Shown here: positions 55,456 through 64,000 of the stretch, piece after piece
Position numbering within the stretch: the stretch's first letter is position 1
Layout of the letters: each line of letters opens with the position of its first letter
NCBI RefSeq assembly: GCF_019175385.1
Contig: NC_083346.1
Span: 59,115,821-59,179,820 of the forward strand
Source of the DNA: Lycium barbarum
Lineage: Eukaryota; Streptophyta; Magnoliopsida; Solanales; Solanaceae
Length of the DNA stretch: 64,000 nt
Direction: 5' to 3'
The notes under the pieces: generated by a model
Databases searched by the model: none
What the model was told of the DNA's origin: nothing
Seen by the model: only the letters and a program-made list of their open reading frames with translations
Program-made: the position numbers and the translations under genes

Positions 55456-56430
55456 AAAGAAAGAGATGGCCCGTGAGCTTCAACAGTTAGCAGAGCTACT
55501 ATTCAGAATTCAGCAGTTTCATCGCTAGTAGCGGAAGTGAAAGAGCGACAATATGAGGATCCCATGCTAATGCAGTACAAAGATACACTCCCTCAGAAAG
55601 AGGAGTCATCATTTGATATTTCGGGAGACGGAGTTCTCCGATGTCGAGGCAGGTTATGTGTTCCCGATGTGGTAGTCCTACGTCACCAAATATTGAGGGA
55701 AGCTCATTGTTCCCGTTACTCCGTACACCCCGGAGCGATGAAAATGTATCATGATCTTAAGTCTATATACTGGTGGAATGGAATGAAGAAAGATATAGCG
55801 TAATTCGTAGCTCAGTGTCCTAATTGCCAACAAGTGAAGATTGAACACCAAAAGTCGGGTGGATTATTACAAGCTATAGAAATCCCAACTTGGAAGTGGG
55901 AAGTGATTAATATGGATTTCATTACAGGGTTACCCCGTTCTCGACGTAAGTATGATTCCATATGGGTGATTGTGGATAGACTCACAAAGTCAGCTCATTT
56001 CTTACCGGTCAGGATGACCTATACGACAGAAGATTATGCGAAGCTTTATCTTAAAGAGATAGTGAAACTCCATGGCGTTCCAGCATCTATTATCTCCGAT
56101 AGAGGGACCCAGTTTACAGCTAAGTTATGGAGATCGTTCCAAGAGGGTCTAGGGACCCAAGTGCGCCTAAGCACGACATTTCACCCACAGACCGATGGGC
56201 AAGTTGAACGCACTATTTAGACTCTCGAGGATATGTTATGAGCATGTATGATAGACCTTGGAGGAAATTGGGATGACCATTTGCCACTCATTGAGTTTGC
56301 TTACAATAACAGTTATCATTCTAGCATTCAAATGGCACCGTATGAGGCTTTATATGGGCGAAAGTGTAGATCCCCGATTGGGTGGTTTGAAACTGGAGAG
56401 GCCAAGTTGATAGGGCCAGATTTGGTCTAG
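55456..56430 (+). pseudogene. pol: Element A integrase core
   Basis: A deletion of about 50 bases near 55500 removes part of the linker. The zinc-binding head is AHCSRYSVHPGAMKMYHDL with AQCPNCQQVK. In the core, DSIWVIVDRLTKSAHF gives the first Asp, SIISDRGTQFTAKLW the second, and QTDGQVERTI the Glu, with 35 residues between the last two. Stops are a TAA at about 55801, a TAG at 56218 and a TGA near 56239, plus a TAG at about 56428. Confidence 0.85.
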
Positions 56431-56988
56431 CAAGCTATAGAGAAAGTCAAGCTCGTACAAGATCGGTTGTTAGCGGCTCAAAGTCGCCAGAAGTCCTATG
56501 CGGATAATCGTCAAAGGGACTTAGAGTTCCAAGTTAAGGATTGGGTATTCTTGAAAGTGTCGCCAATGAAAGGCGTTATGAGATTTGGCAAAAAGAGGAA
56601 GCTCAGTCCCCGGTATATTGGACCATATGAGATTGTGCGCAAAATAGGCAAAGTGGCCTATGAGTTAGATCTACCTCCGGAATTGGAGTCAGTCCATCCA
56701 GTATTTCATGTCTCGATGCTTCGAAAATGTGTTGGAGATCCCACTAGGATCGTCCCAGTAAATGATGTGCAAGTGATAGAGAAATTGACTTATGAAGAGG
56801 TACCCATTGCCATATTAGACAGGCAAGTACGGAGGCTTTGGAACAAGGAAGTGGCCTCAATTAAAGTTCTGTGGAGGAATAGCATTCGAGAGCAGATGAC
56901 ATGGGAAGCAGAAGAAAGTATGCGATCTAAATACCCACATTTATTTCAGCCCGTGGAAGAAGCCCAAGATGAGACGTCAAGATCATAA
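56431..56988 (+). pseudogene. pol: Element A integrase C-terminus: GPY/F and chromodomain
   Basis: An open frame through DWVFLKVSPMKGVMRFG, SPRYIGPYEIVRKIGKVAYE, SVHPVFHVSMLRK and the chromodomain AILDRQVRRLWNKEVASIKV, LWRNSIREQMTWEAEES and KYPHLF. It is the most intact chromodomain here and supports Tekay-clade placement. Confidence 0.86.
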
Positions 56989-57162
56989 GGTATGTATATT
57001 TCCTTTTATGCTTTTGGGTCATGTGTGGCCAAAAATTTTATGTTGTTACGTTGTGGCCCTGTGTGGCATCGATATTATGGGTTGTTGTGGCAGGATGGTA
57101 GCGCCATATTAAAAGGGGAACTCTGGCGAATTTTTATTTTTTTTAGAATTCCCCGAGACTTT

Positions 57163-57182
57163 AACATTCGAGGACGAATGTT
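57163..57182 (+). promoter_or_regulatory. Conserved stem-loop before the A polypurine tract
   Basis: AACATTCG-AGGA-CGAATGTT, identical to E and I. Confidence 0.75.
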
Positions 57183-57185
57183 CCT

Positions 57186-57198
57186 AAGGGGGGAAGAA
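57186..57198 (+). promoter_or_regulatory. 3' polypurine tract of element A
   Basis: AAGGGGGGAAGAA abuts the 3' LTR start TGTTACACC. Confidence 0.85.
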
Positions 57199-59404
57199 TG
57201 TTACACCTCGGAAAATTTCCCGTTGGTACGCAAGTAACGAACTAGTGATGTGTGCGAGGAGTGCGAGTGTATAATGTTTCATGAGCAATGTGCGTATATG
57301 GACGAGAATGATTAGAATGAAAAGTCGAGAAATGTGAAAAGTTGAAAGTTGGCAAAACTGCCCAGTGGTCGTAAAGTGCAAAATACGGACCGTAAAATGG
57401 AATACGGTCCGTAAACTGGCAGTCGTAAATTGCCATGCAAGGTTTCAACATTCTACCCAGTTGAGAAGTGGTAAAATATGACTAGGAGGACGGACCGTAA
57501 AGTGATTTACGGCCCATAAACCATGGTCGTAAATCACCATGCATGCAGCCAAAGTTTCTGGTTCTGCTTAAGGTTAAAAACGACCACGAGGGACGGTCCG
57601 TAAACTGGAATACGGACCGTAAACCTCCATGGACGACCACTGTACACCTCAGCACAGATTTTCAATTCATTAAATATGAGGACCAAGACTTGTTTTATTT
57701 CATTTCTACATTACACCACTTCTCTCTAGAATCATCTCTCTACATTTATTTCATAAGTTTTTTAGGATTATAAGTCACCAACTACATAAACAAGTGAATC
57801 ATGTGTAAGCAAGCCATTAAATACCATTCAAGTCAAGAAATGCAAATGGAGAAAAACTAGGGTTTTTCTCAAAGTGAAGTATTATCAACCAAAGCTTGTC
57901 CCTACATCATCTAAGGTAAGATTCATGATATTTATATGTTGGTTAACATATTGGGGAGTTGAAATACTTGGATGGTAGAAGTATATACTAAAATGGTCAA
58001 TGGAGGGTAAAATGAGGAATGTGGGTAATGTGAATGACTAATGGCTATTGTTATTATATTAATGAAGGTAGAAACTTGAGCATCGAAGGAGTACGCGCAA
58101 GTGTAGAATAGTTCGACCAGGAGGTATGTAAGGCTAACCCTTCTTTCATAAGGCATGGTTCCTTGGCCAAACTCTTAAATCCTCTATATGAGTATGTTGT
58201 ATTCAAGTGATTGACACTCCGAGCTCATAAGCTCATGATCCTCGATACGTGCTACGGATGTACTACGCACCCCATTTGACGAGTAAGCATAAGATAGAGA
58301 TGTAGCGAAAACGATGATGTTAGTGATGACGATGATAATAATAATGATGCTAAAGGTGCCTACGGGATATTATATTCACATGTGCCTATGAAGGGCTATA
58401 ATGACACCCCGAGCTTATAACGACGGGTAGGATATATGTATATGAATATGTATAAAGTATGTATACGATTATGAAATGCGCGCACACATCTGCAGATGGT
58501 ACGGATAACCCTGAAGCCTTGGTAGGGCCAGGTATGAGTAACCTTGAGCCTTGGATGGCCAAGTGTACGAAACATCGATCCTATGAGGTCGGGTATGCTA
58601 TGTAAATGCTATGTATATGAAAGGACTATGTATATAATATGAATATGAATGTGATAAGACTATGTATAAGAATACGAATAAGGGCATGTATACTAATATG
58701 AGCACAAGTACAGTACGAGTACTATTATGGAATACGGATGATGACGTAGGTGTACTAATACGTATGAAAAATGGAAAGTCCTACGAAAGGCAGGTAAGTA
58801 CTATGACGATGATATTATTGTCTCCCCTCCTGTGCTATTTCATATGTGGTTCATTATGCTTGTATATCGATGTTGATCATGCTTTACATACTCAGTACAT
58901 TCTTCGTATTGACGTCCTTTTGTTTGTGGACGCTGCGTCATGCCCGCAGGTGCTCAGGGAGACTGACTTGATCCATAGCTGCCTATTCAGAGATTTCATA
59001 GAGAGCTCCATTTCCTCCGGAGCCACATCTTTTGGGTACTTATTCTTTTGTGTATATAATTATGGGCATAGAGGGGTCCTGTCCCGCTCATGTGATATGT
59101 TATACTCTTCCTAGAGGCTCGTAGTCATGTGTATATGGTTAGACATGTCCGGCCTTGTCGGCCTATGTTTTGTATATCATTTTGTCGGCCACGTCGGCCC
59201 ATGTACATTGATGTGGCATAGATGCCTATGGTGATATAAATGTACTGTTGTCCAATTGGGACTTGTTGACGCATGAATGGAAATGTATGTATAATTATAT
59301 CGCTCACCTAGATGTAAGTATAAGAGTAAGATAAGAGGGTGGGGGGGGGGGGGGGGGGGGGCTAGCACCGGGTGCCCGTCGCGGCCCCGAGTCGGGTCGT
59401 GACA
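57199..59404 (+). repeat. Element A 3' LTR
   Basis: About 2.21 kb, with the same order of features as the 5' LTR. It has a 28-base block at 58804-58831 missing from the 5' copy, and 21 G at 59341-59361. Confidence 0.9.
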
Positions 59405-60251
59405 CTTTCGTTATCGCGGTCACTCCTTGGTGGTTGTTGTCGCCCCTCTGAATTCTGAGCATGGGTCTGTATTCAGGAAATATCCATCCCGTCTTGCAAG
59501 GAAGCCTTCAAACAATCTCTGAATAGATGTGGCCCTAAGCCACTTACAAATCTATGTACCCGATCTCCTATGTCGGCCACAATAGCCGGGGCATATCTAG
59601 CCAAAGAATTAAATTGCATGCTATACTCCCGGGCGCTTATATTTTCTTTTCGCAGATTTAGAAACCTGTCCGCTCTAGCTCGGTGGACCTTGGGTGGCAA
59701 ATAGTGACGAATAAATGCATCCACGAATTCTTGCCAAACCGGAGGAGGCACATTCTCTCCTCTTGATAATACCCAGTTGTTGTACCACAAAACAGCCACA
59801 TCCCGGAGTCTATAAGATGCCAACTCCACGGATTCAGTTTCAGAGGCATGGACAATCTTCAATGTCCTCAGCAGCTCATCCATGAAACCTTGCGGGTCTT
59901 CATCCGGCTTTGACCCGAAGAACTCCGGAGGATTTAGACTCATGAAATCACGGGCTTTGGTACTTGCTGCCCGATCACTTGAACTTGCATTTTGTCATTG
60001 TGCTTGTGCGGCGACCAATTGCATCAAAAGTGAATGGCTTCAGTCATTTGTTGACCCGAAGCGACCGGTGGAGGAATTGGAGCGGGAGCTCCTCCTTGTT
60101 CTTCCACATTAGGCGGGGTAGAAGAAGTATTAGAGAAGGCTTCATTATGTTAGTCGCCTTCTTCTATATTCATCGGAGACTCTCTTTCTACCCGCCTCTT
60201 AGCCGTAGTTTTGCCCTTCTGGGCGGCTGTAGCCTTTCCCTTTGGCGGAAT
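59405..60251 (-). pseudogene. gag: Element C gag, N-terminal part (start codon lost)
   Basis: On the minus strand the head reads PPKGKATAAQKGKTT, but the start codon is ATT rather than ATG, directly after the acceptor-like TTTCAG at 60253-60258. The capsid part MSLNPPEFFGSKPDEDPQ, YRLRDVAVLWYNNW and SAREYSMQFNSLARYAP is well kept (59943-59473). There is a stop near 60151 and another near 59470. The frame meets element A at 59405 and continues at 44629. Confidence 0.85.
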
Positions 60252-60252
60252 T

Positions 60253-60258
60253 CTGAAA
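60253..60258 (-). promoter_or_regulatory. Splice acceptor-like site before C gag
   Basis: TTTCAG on the minus strand, in the same position as in E and A, even though the start codon after it is lost. The matching donor in the C 5' LTR is AAG|GTAAGT with GT at 62110-62109. Confidence 0.48.
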
Positions 60259-60439
60259 TCACAACACACTATTAGGAAGGATAAAGTCATATACATGGCT
60301 CAATCGCACGATTTCATACGAAGAAGGATGGTCATTTTTCCTAAATGCCCTGTAGCTTCTTGTTTATTGATGTGGCGCGCAACACACCATAAACAAGACT
60401 CTACTAGACACGGCTCGTGGACACTTCCTAGGACTGAAC

Positions 60440-60452
60440 CGCTCGGATACCA
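60440..60452 (-). promoter_or_regulatory. Primer binding site of element C (two bases changed)
   Basis: TGGTATCCGAGCG on the minus strand, a diverged initiator-Met tRNA site. Confidence 0.78.
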
Positions 60453-60456
60453 CTTT

Positions 60457-62889
60457 TGTCACGACCCAGCTAGGAGCCGTGACGGGTACCCAAGGTTAGC
60501 CACCGAACACCACTCGTGCTACTACTCATCTTGCTCATTTAGTGGTCTTTTATCAGCTTTATACTCAAATTGTAGGAAAATAATATTTTATATGGAAACA
60601 TAAATACTTTTTAAATACATTTGCCTCTCGGCCATCAAAATAATATATACATATAATAGCATCTCGTGAGACCATCTAACCCACACTGCGCATCTACGAG
60701 CCTCTACTGGAGTGCTATACATAAGGACGGGACAAGACCCCGTCATTCCCAAAAATACATATACATGAATATACACAAAAGACTCGTCATAAGCACCTCC
60801 GAATAAAGGAGTGCTTTCAATCAGCTGACAGCTACTGCTGGTCTGGGTCGAGCTGTCCTCCCTGTCTACCTGTGGGCATGATCACAGCGTCCAAAGAAAA
60901 CAGACGTCAGTACGAACATTATACTGAGTATGAGAGGCATAAACAAGGAAATAAGGCAACGAGATACAAGAAGCATCAATATGGAATAACTGTATCTGAC
61001 TGTCAAGTGTAAAAGAAATAATGCATGCTGGCATACTCATAGTCATCATCAGGTCATGTGTGCATAAATATATAAGCTACCCGCCCATATAGGTACGGTG
61101 TAATAATGTATAAGCTTCCCGTCCATATCGGATCAGTGTGATAATCATAACATTAGCCTGCGTCCAGGCCTCCCGTGTCCGGGGTATCATCTCATGCCGC
61201 CCACTAGTGGTGTCTGCCCATGCCATTTGGCGGTGACTCCCCGGCCAACTAGGCACGGTGTTATATCATCATAATATGCTTATCGTAACATATTTATCAT
61301 AATACATGCATAAGGCTTATGAACAACTTTACTTTATCGGGGTGACATAGGGTCATGATCCCCCGATTTCATTATGGAGCAATTATTGACATTCTGCCTC
61401 ACCTTGAAGGAACTAACATATAAGGTGAGTGTGAGCAATAAATAACATCATGCCATTTTAGCATCATCATATCATATCTCTTATCTTATATTACCATTCA
61501 TAGATATAGGCTTTTAGATTTCCGGAATAGAGGAACCCATGAGGTGGAAAAATTATGCTATGAGATTCATGCCATTAGAAAAAAGGGACTAGCCTCACAT
61601 ACCTTTGACGTTTAACTAAGCTATCGTTCTCTTGTTCTTCTTCGATATCACATTTCTACCTTCAAAAGAGAATTCGCATTTACGTTAGTTAATCGACTAT
61701 AAGAACGTGCTACTATTTCTAGGGAAAATTGGGCAGCACTTCCTTTGGTTATACTACTTTTCCCATATCTTATATAAACTCCCACACGCTCACAACAACA
61801 TTCACAATATCGTAATCAACAATCATCATTCATATACATTGACCACAATCCACCATTTCTCTTCAATTTCTCCACATTTATGGTTATAGCTTACTATCGC
61901 GTTTCCTCATATCTACTACTTATTTCATATCCTAAATGTCATTTATAACGTATTCATAATCGCAACACCCCAACATTTATGATTCAATCCAACTACCTTC
62001 CAAACATGACACTATTCACCCCTTAATGACCCATTTCCTATGTCTTTTTACAATTCAAGCATCTTAACCTTCCAATACCTTAAACAACATGTTTTAGTCA
62101 TGAAACTTACCTTAGATGATGGTTGAACAAGCCTTGAATGGAATTACTCCTTTAGCACCAAAACCCTACTTCACTCTCTTTGGGTTTTCTTGAGAAAGAT
62201 GGACTTTAGTGTTATTCTTACACTTGATTTCGTTGGTTTCATCTAGTGGATCACTAATTTCCTTTGGTTTTCTTGTGATGAAGAGTAGAGAGTATTCTAG
62301 AGGCTTCTTGAGAAAAATATCGTGGAATTGAGATGAATTGGATGAGGTTAGGTCTCCTTTTAATGACTTAAAATATAATTCGGAATGAACAGTTGCTGAA
62401 GTGCAGAGTGGACGTAAACCCAGTTTACGGTCCGTATTCCAGTTTACGGGTCATATACCATGGTCGTATTTAAGCATATCAAAACCAGAAAGGTAAGCTG
62501 AGGATCATGGCGATTTACGATCACAGTTTACGGTCCGTATTTCGATTTACGGGCCGTATTCCAAGTCGTATTTAACCATTTGAACATTTGGCAGAAAGTT
62601 GAAGTTTTGTGAGTTGGAATACGACATGGTGGTTTACGGGCCGTATACTTCTTTACGGTCCGTATTTCACTTTACGACTAACTAGGCCAAAGTGCAAATC
62701 TGCAACTTTCACGTCTTCAGAACCTATAATTAGCCATTGTGGAGCATAACCTATCTCTTGTTCCCACTGCCTTTGGAATCTTACTTAAGGTGGTCAAACG
62801 TCGTTCCCTTCTCACTAAAACATCGTATACTCGTATTCGTCGTTAGTCTATTCGTTGTACGTTCACGGGGAAATTTCTGAGGTGTAACA
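60457..62889 (-). repeat. Element C 5' LTR
   Basis: About 2.43 kb. It matches the left LTR closely except for a small deletion in the hairpin block near 61228, where the left copy has extra GGCCATGGTGTATC sequence. Palindrome array at 62410-62670; splice donor at 62105-62110. Confidence 0.88.
62410..62670 (-). promoter_or_regulatory. ACGGNCCGT palindrome array in the C 5' LTR
   Basis: About six copies such as TTTACGGTCCGTATT, TTTACGGGCCGTATT and GTTTACGGGCCGTATA, in the promoter half, as in the 3' copy at 40000-40260. Confidence 0.65.
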
Positions 62890-63560
62890 TGGCTAAACTC
62901 TGTGGCTTTCCTAGGGCATATTATTTCAGATAAGGGCATCAAAGTAGATACTTAGATGATAGAGGCTGTGAAGACTTGGCCTCGACCCACAACGCTGACA
63001 GAGGTTCGTAGTGTTATGGTTTTAGCAGGTTATTACTAAATATTTGTAGAGGGCTTCTCTTCTCTTTCCGCCCCATTGACAAAGTTGACTCAGAAGGCAG
63101 CCAAGTTCCAATCGACATAAGCTTACGAGCGGAGTTTTCAAGAATTGAAGGATAGGTTGACTTCAGCGCCAGTTCTGACACTTCCAGAGGGGACCGAGGG
63201 TTATGATGTCTATTGTGATGCTTCATGGATTGGATTGGATTGGATTGCATATTGATACAGCATGGCAAGGTGATTGCTTACGCTTCTAGACAGCTTAGAA
63301 AGCACGAGAAGAACTACCCGACTCACGACCTTGAATTAGCAGTCGTGATTCATGCACTTAAAATCTGGAGACATTACTTATATGGCATTCATGTTGACAT
63401 TTATACAGATCATAAGAGTCTTCAGTACATCATCAAGTAGAGGGAGTTGAACTTGCGGCAGAGGCGGTGATTAGAGTTGCTGAAAGATTATGATGTTAAT
63501 ATTCTGTACCACCCAGGGAAGGCGAATGTAGTAGCAGATGCTCTCAGCCTTAAATCTATG
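62890..63560 (+). pseudogene. pol: Element D RT end and RNase H
   Basis: Directly continues KCEFW after element C, with the region equivalent to FLGHIISDKGIKVD in a broken frame. RNase H is readable: [45 protein letters not shown], a stop, then [14 protein letters not shown] repeat expansion at 63222-63246 lies just after the first catalytic Asp region. Further stops lie at about 63438 and 63468. Confidence 0.8.
63222..63246 (+). repeat. TTGGA pentanucleotide repeat in D RNase H
   Basis: About four to five tandem TGGAT units where relatives encode SGxGLGC. The length change shifts and alters the coding sequence. Confidence 0.8.
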
Positions 63561-64000
63561 GGTAGTTTGGCATACCTGCGGGCTGGAAAAAGGGAATTGG
63601 CTTATGAGCTTCTTCAGTTAGCCAATTTGGGGGTCTGAGTGATAGACTCAGGGGATGTAGGGGTTACTATTCAAAATACAGCGACTTCATCCTTAGTAGC
63701 TGAGGTGAAAAGGCGTCTGTATGAAGACCCTTCATGGACCCATTACAGGGATACAACTCTACAAAAGAAGAAATCACCATTCGAGATTACTGGAGACGGA
63801 GTCCTCAGGTATCGAGAAAGGTTGTGTGTTCCCGACATTGCAGGGTTACGTCAGCAGATTATGGCAGAGGCTCATTGCTCTCGTTATTCTATCCATCCAG
63901 GGTCAACAAAGATGTACCACCACATCAAAGAGGTTTATTGGTGGGATGGAACGAAGAAGGATATAGAAGAGTTCGTACCCCAGTGTCCTAACTGTCAACA
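63561..64000 (+). pseudogene. pol: Element D integrase head, cut by the window end
   Basis: ELLQLANLGV, a stop near 63638, then the zinc-binding head AHCSRYSIHPGSTKMYHHI, YWWDGTKKDIEEF and PQCPNC, ending at the window edge. The catalytic core lies outside the window. Confidence 0.8.

Larger units (their letters stand above)
44630..59404 (+). mobile_element. Element A: Tekay-like chromovirus, in element C gag
   Basis: 5' LTR 44630-46813, primer site, gag split by B, pol 53570-56988, stem-loop, polypurine tract and 3' LTR 57199-59404. CTTTC lies at 44625-44629 and 59405-59409, an exact TSD. The LTRs are close in sequence but differ by a 28-base block (58804-58831, absent from the 5' LTR) and in G-run length. 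Confidence 0.92.
38009..62889 (-). mobile_element. Element C: Tekay-like chromovirus, in element D RT
   Basis: Complete on the minus strand: 5' LTR 60457-62889, primer site, gag split by element A, pol, polypurine tract and 3' LTR 38009-40474. TGGCT lies at 38004-38008 and 62890-62894, an exact TSD. Its gag and pol are closest to those of E and A in the window. Confidence 0.9.
9083..64000 (+). mobile_element. Element D: oldest host Ty3/gypsy element, split by E and C and running off the right edge
   Basis: The pieces read in order on the plus strand: part of the 5' LTR (9083-10941), primer site, gag start (11152-11912), gag end and pol start (36211-38008), then RT, RNase H and integrase (62890-64000). 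Removing E (TSD ACTGC) and C (TSD TGGCT) rejoins gag and RT exactly. Its proteins differ clearly from those of E, A and C (gag begins MSVTKKTTA rather than MPxKxK), so it is a second family in the same clade. Its 3' LTR lies outside the window. Confidence 0.85.

Overview
This is plant nuclear DNA made entirely of LTR retrotransposons nested inside one another. I found no host gene, tRNA or CRISPR. The coding relics are Ty3/gypsy chromoviruses of the Tekay/Del kind: CCHC gag, DPG protease, RT with FIDDIL, RNase H, HHCC/DDE integrase, a GPY/F module and a degenerate chromodomain. LTRs are about 2.2-2.7 kb, run TGTTACACC...GTGACA, and are followed by an initiator-Met-tRNA primer site (TGGTATCAGAGC). 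Solanaceae-like pericentromeric heterochromatin is my best guess; the species cannot be read from the sequence.

The layout resolves with target-site duplications (TSDs). The oldest host is element D (+ strand, about 9083 to beyond 64000). Three groups of insertions split it. (1) Element I (+, 1-9082, non-autonomous) sits in the D 5' LTR, and solo LTR J (-, 5219-7941) sits in the I 3' LTR. (2) Element E (+, 11913-36205) sits in the D gag. The E 3' LTR is split by non-autonomous element F (-, 21829-35978), and the F promoter-side LTR is split by solo LTRs G (-, 28816-31269) and H (+, 32485-34983). (3) Element C (-, 38009-62889) sits in the D reverse transcriptase. The C gag is split by A (+, 44630-59404), and the A gag is split by B (-, 47386-53024), a young non-autonomous element of another lineage with an Athila/Tat-type primer site. 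TSDs are exact for A (CTTTC), C (TGGCT), E (ACTGC), G (GTCAC) and H (TACAC), and have one mismatch for F and J.

E, A, C and D each carried gag, protease, RT, RNase H and integrase; all are now broken by stops, frameshifts and insertions. F and I keep LTRs, primer site, polypurine tract and a conserved stem-loop but carry no recognisable gag or pol, so they probably moved by borrowing proteins from autonomous relatives. B encodes one unfamiliar 321-residue Cys/His-rich acidic protein.

The most unusual signals are: a roughly 103-nt 5S rRNA-derived sequence with its internal promoter region inside F; a conserved splice donor in the LTR paired with a splice acceptor just before the gag ATG; arrays of ACGGNCCGT palindromes upstream of LTR TATA boxes; different hairpin-forming minisatellites at the same place in each LTR family; and inverted CTGGACAGTTTTGC repeat clusters in B.
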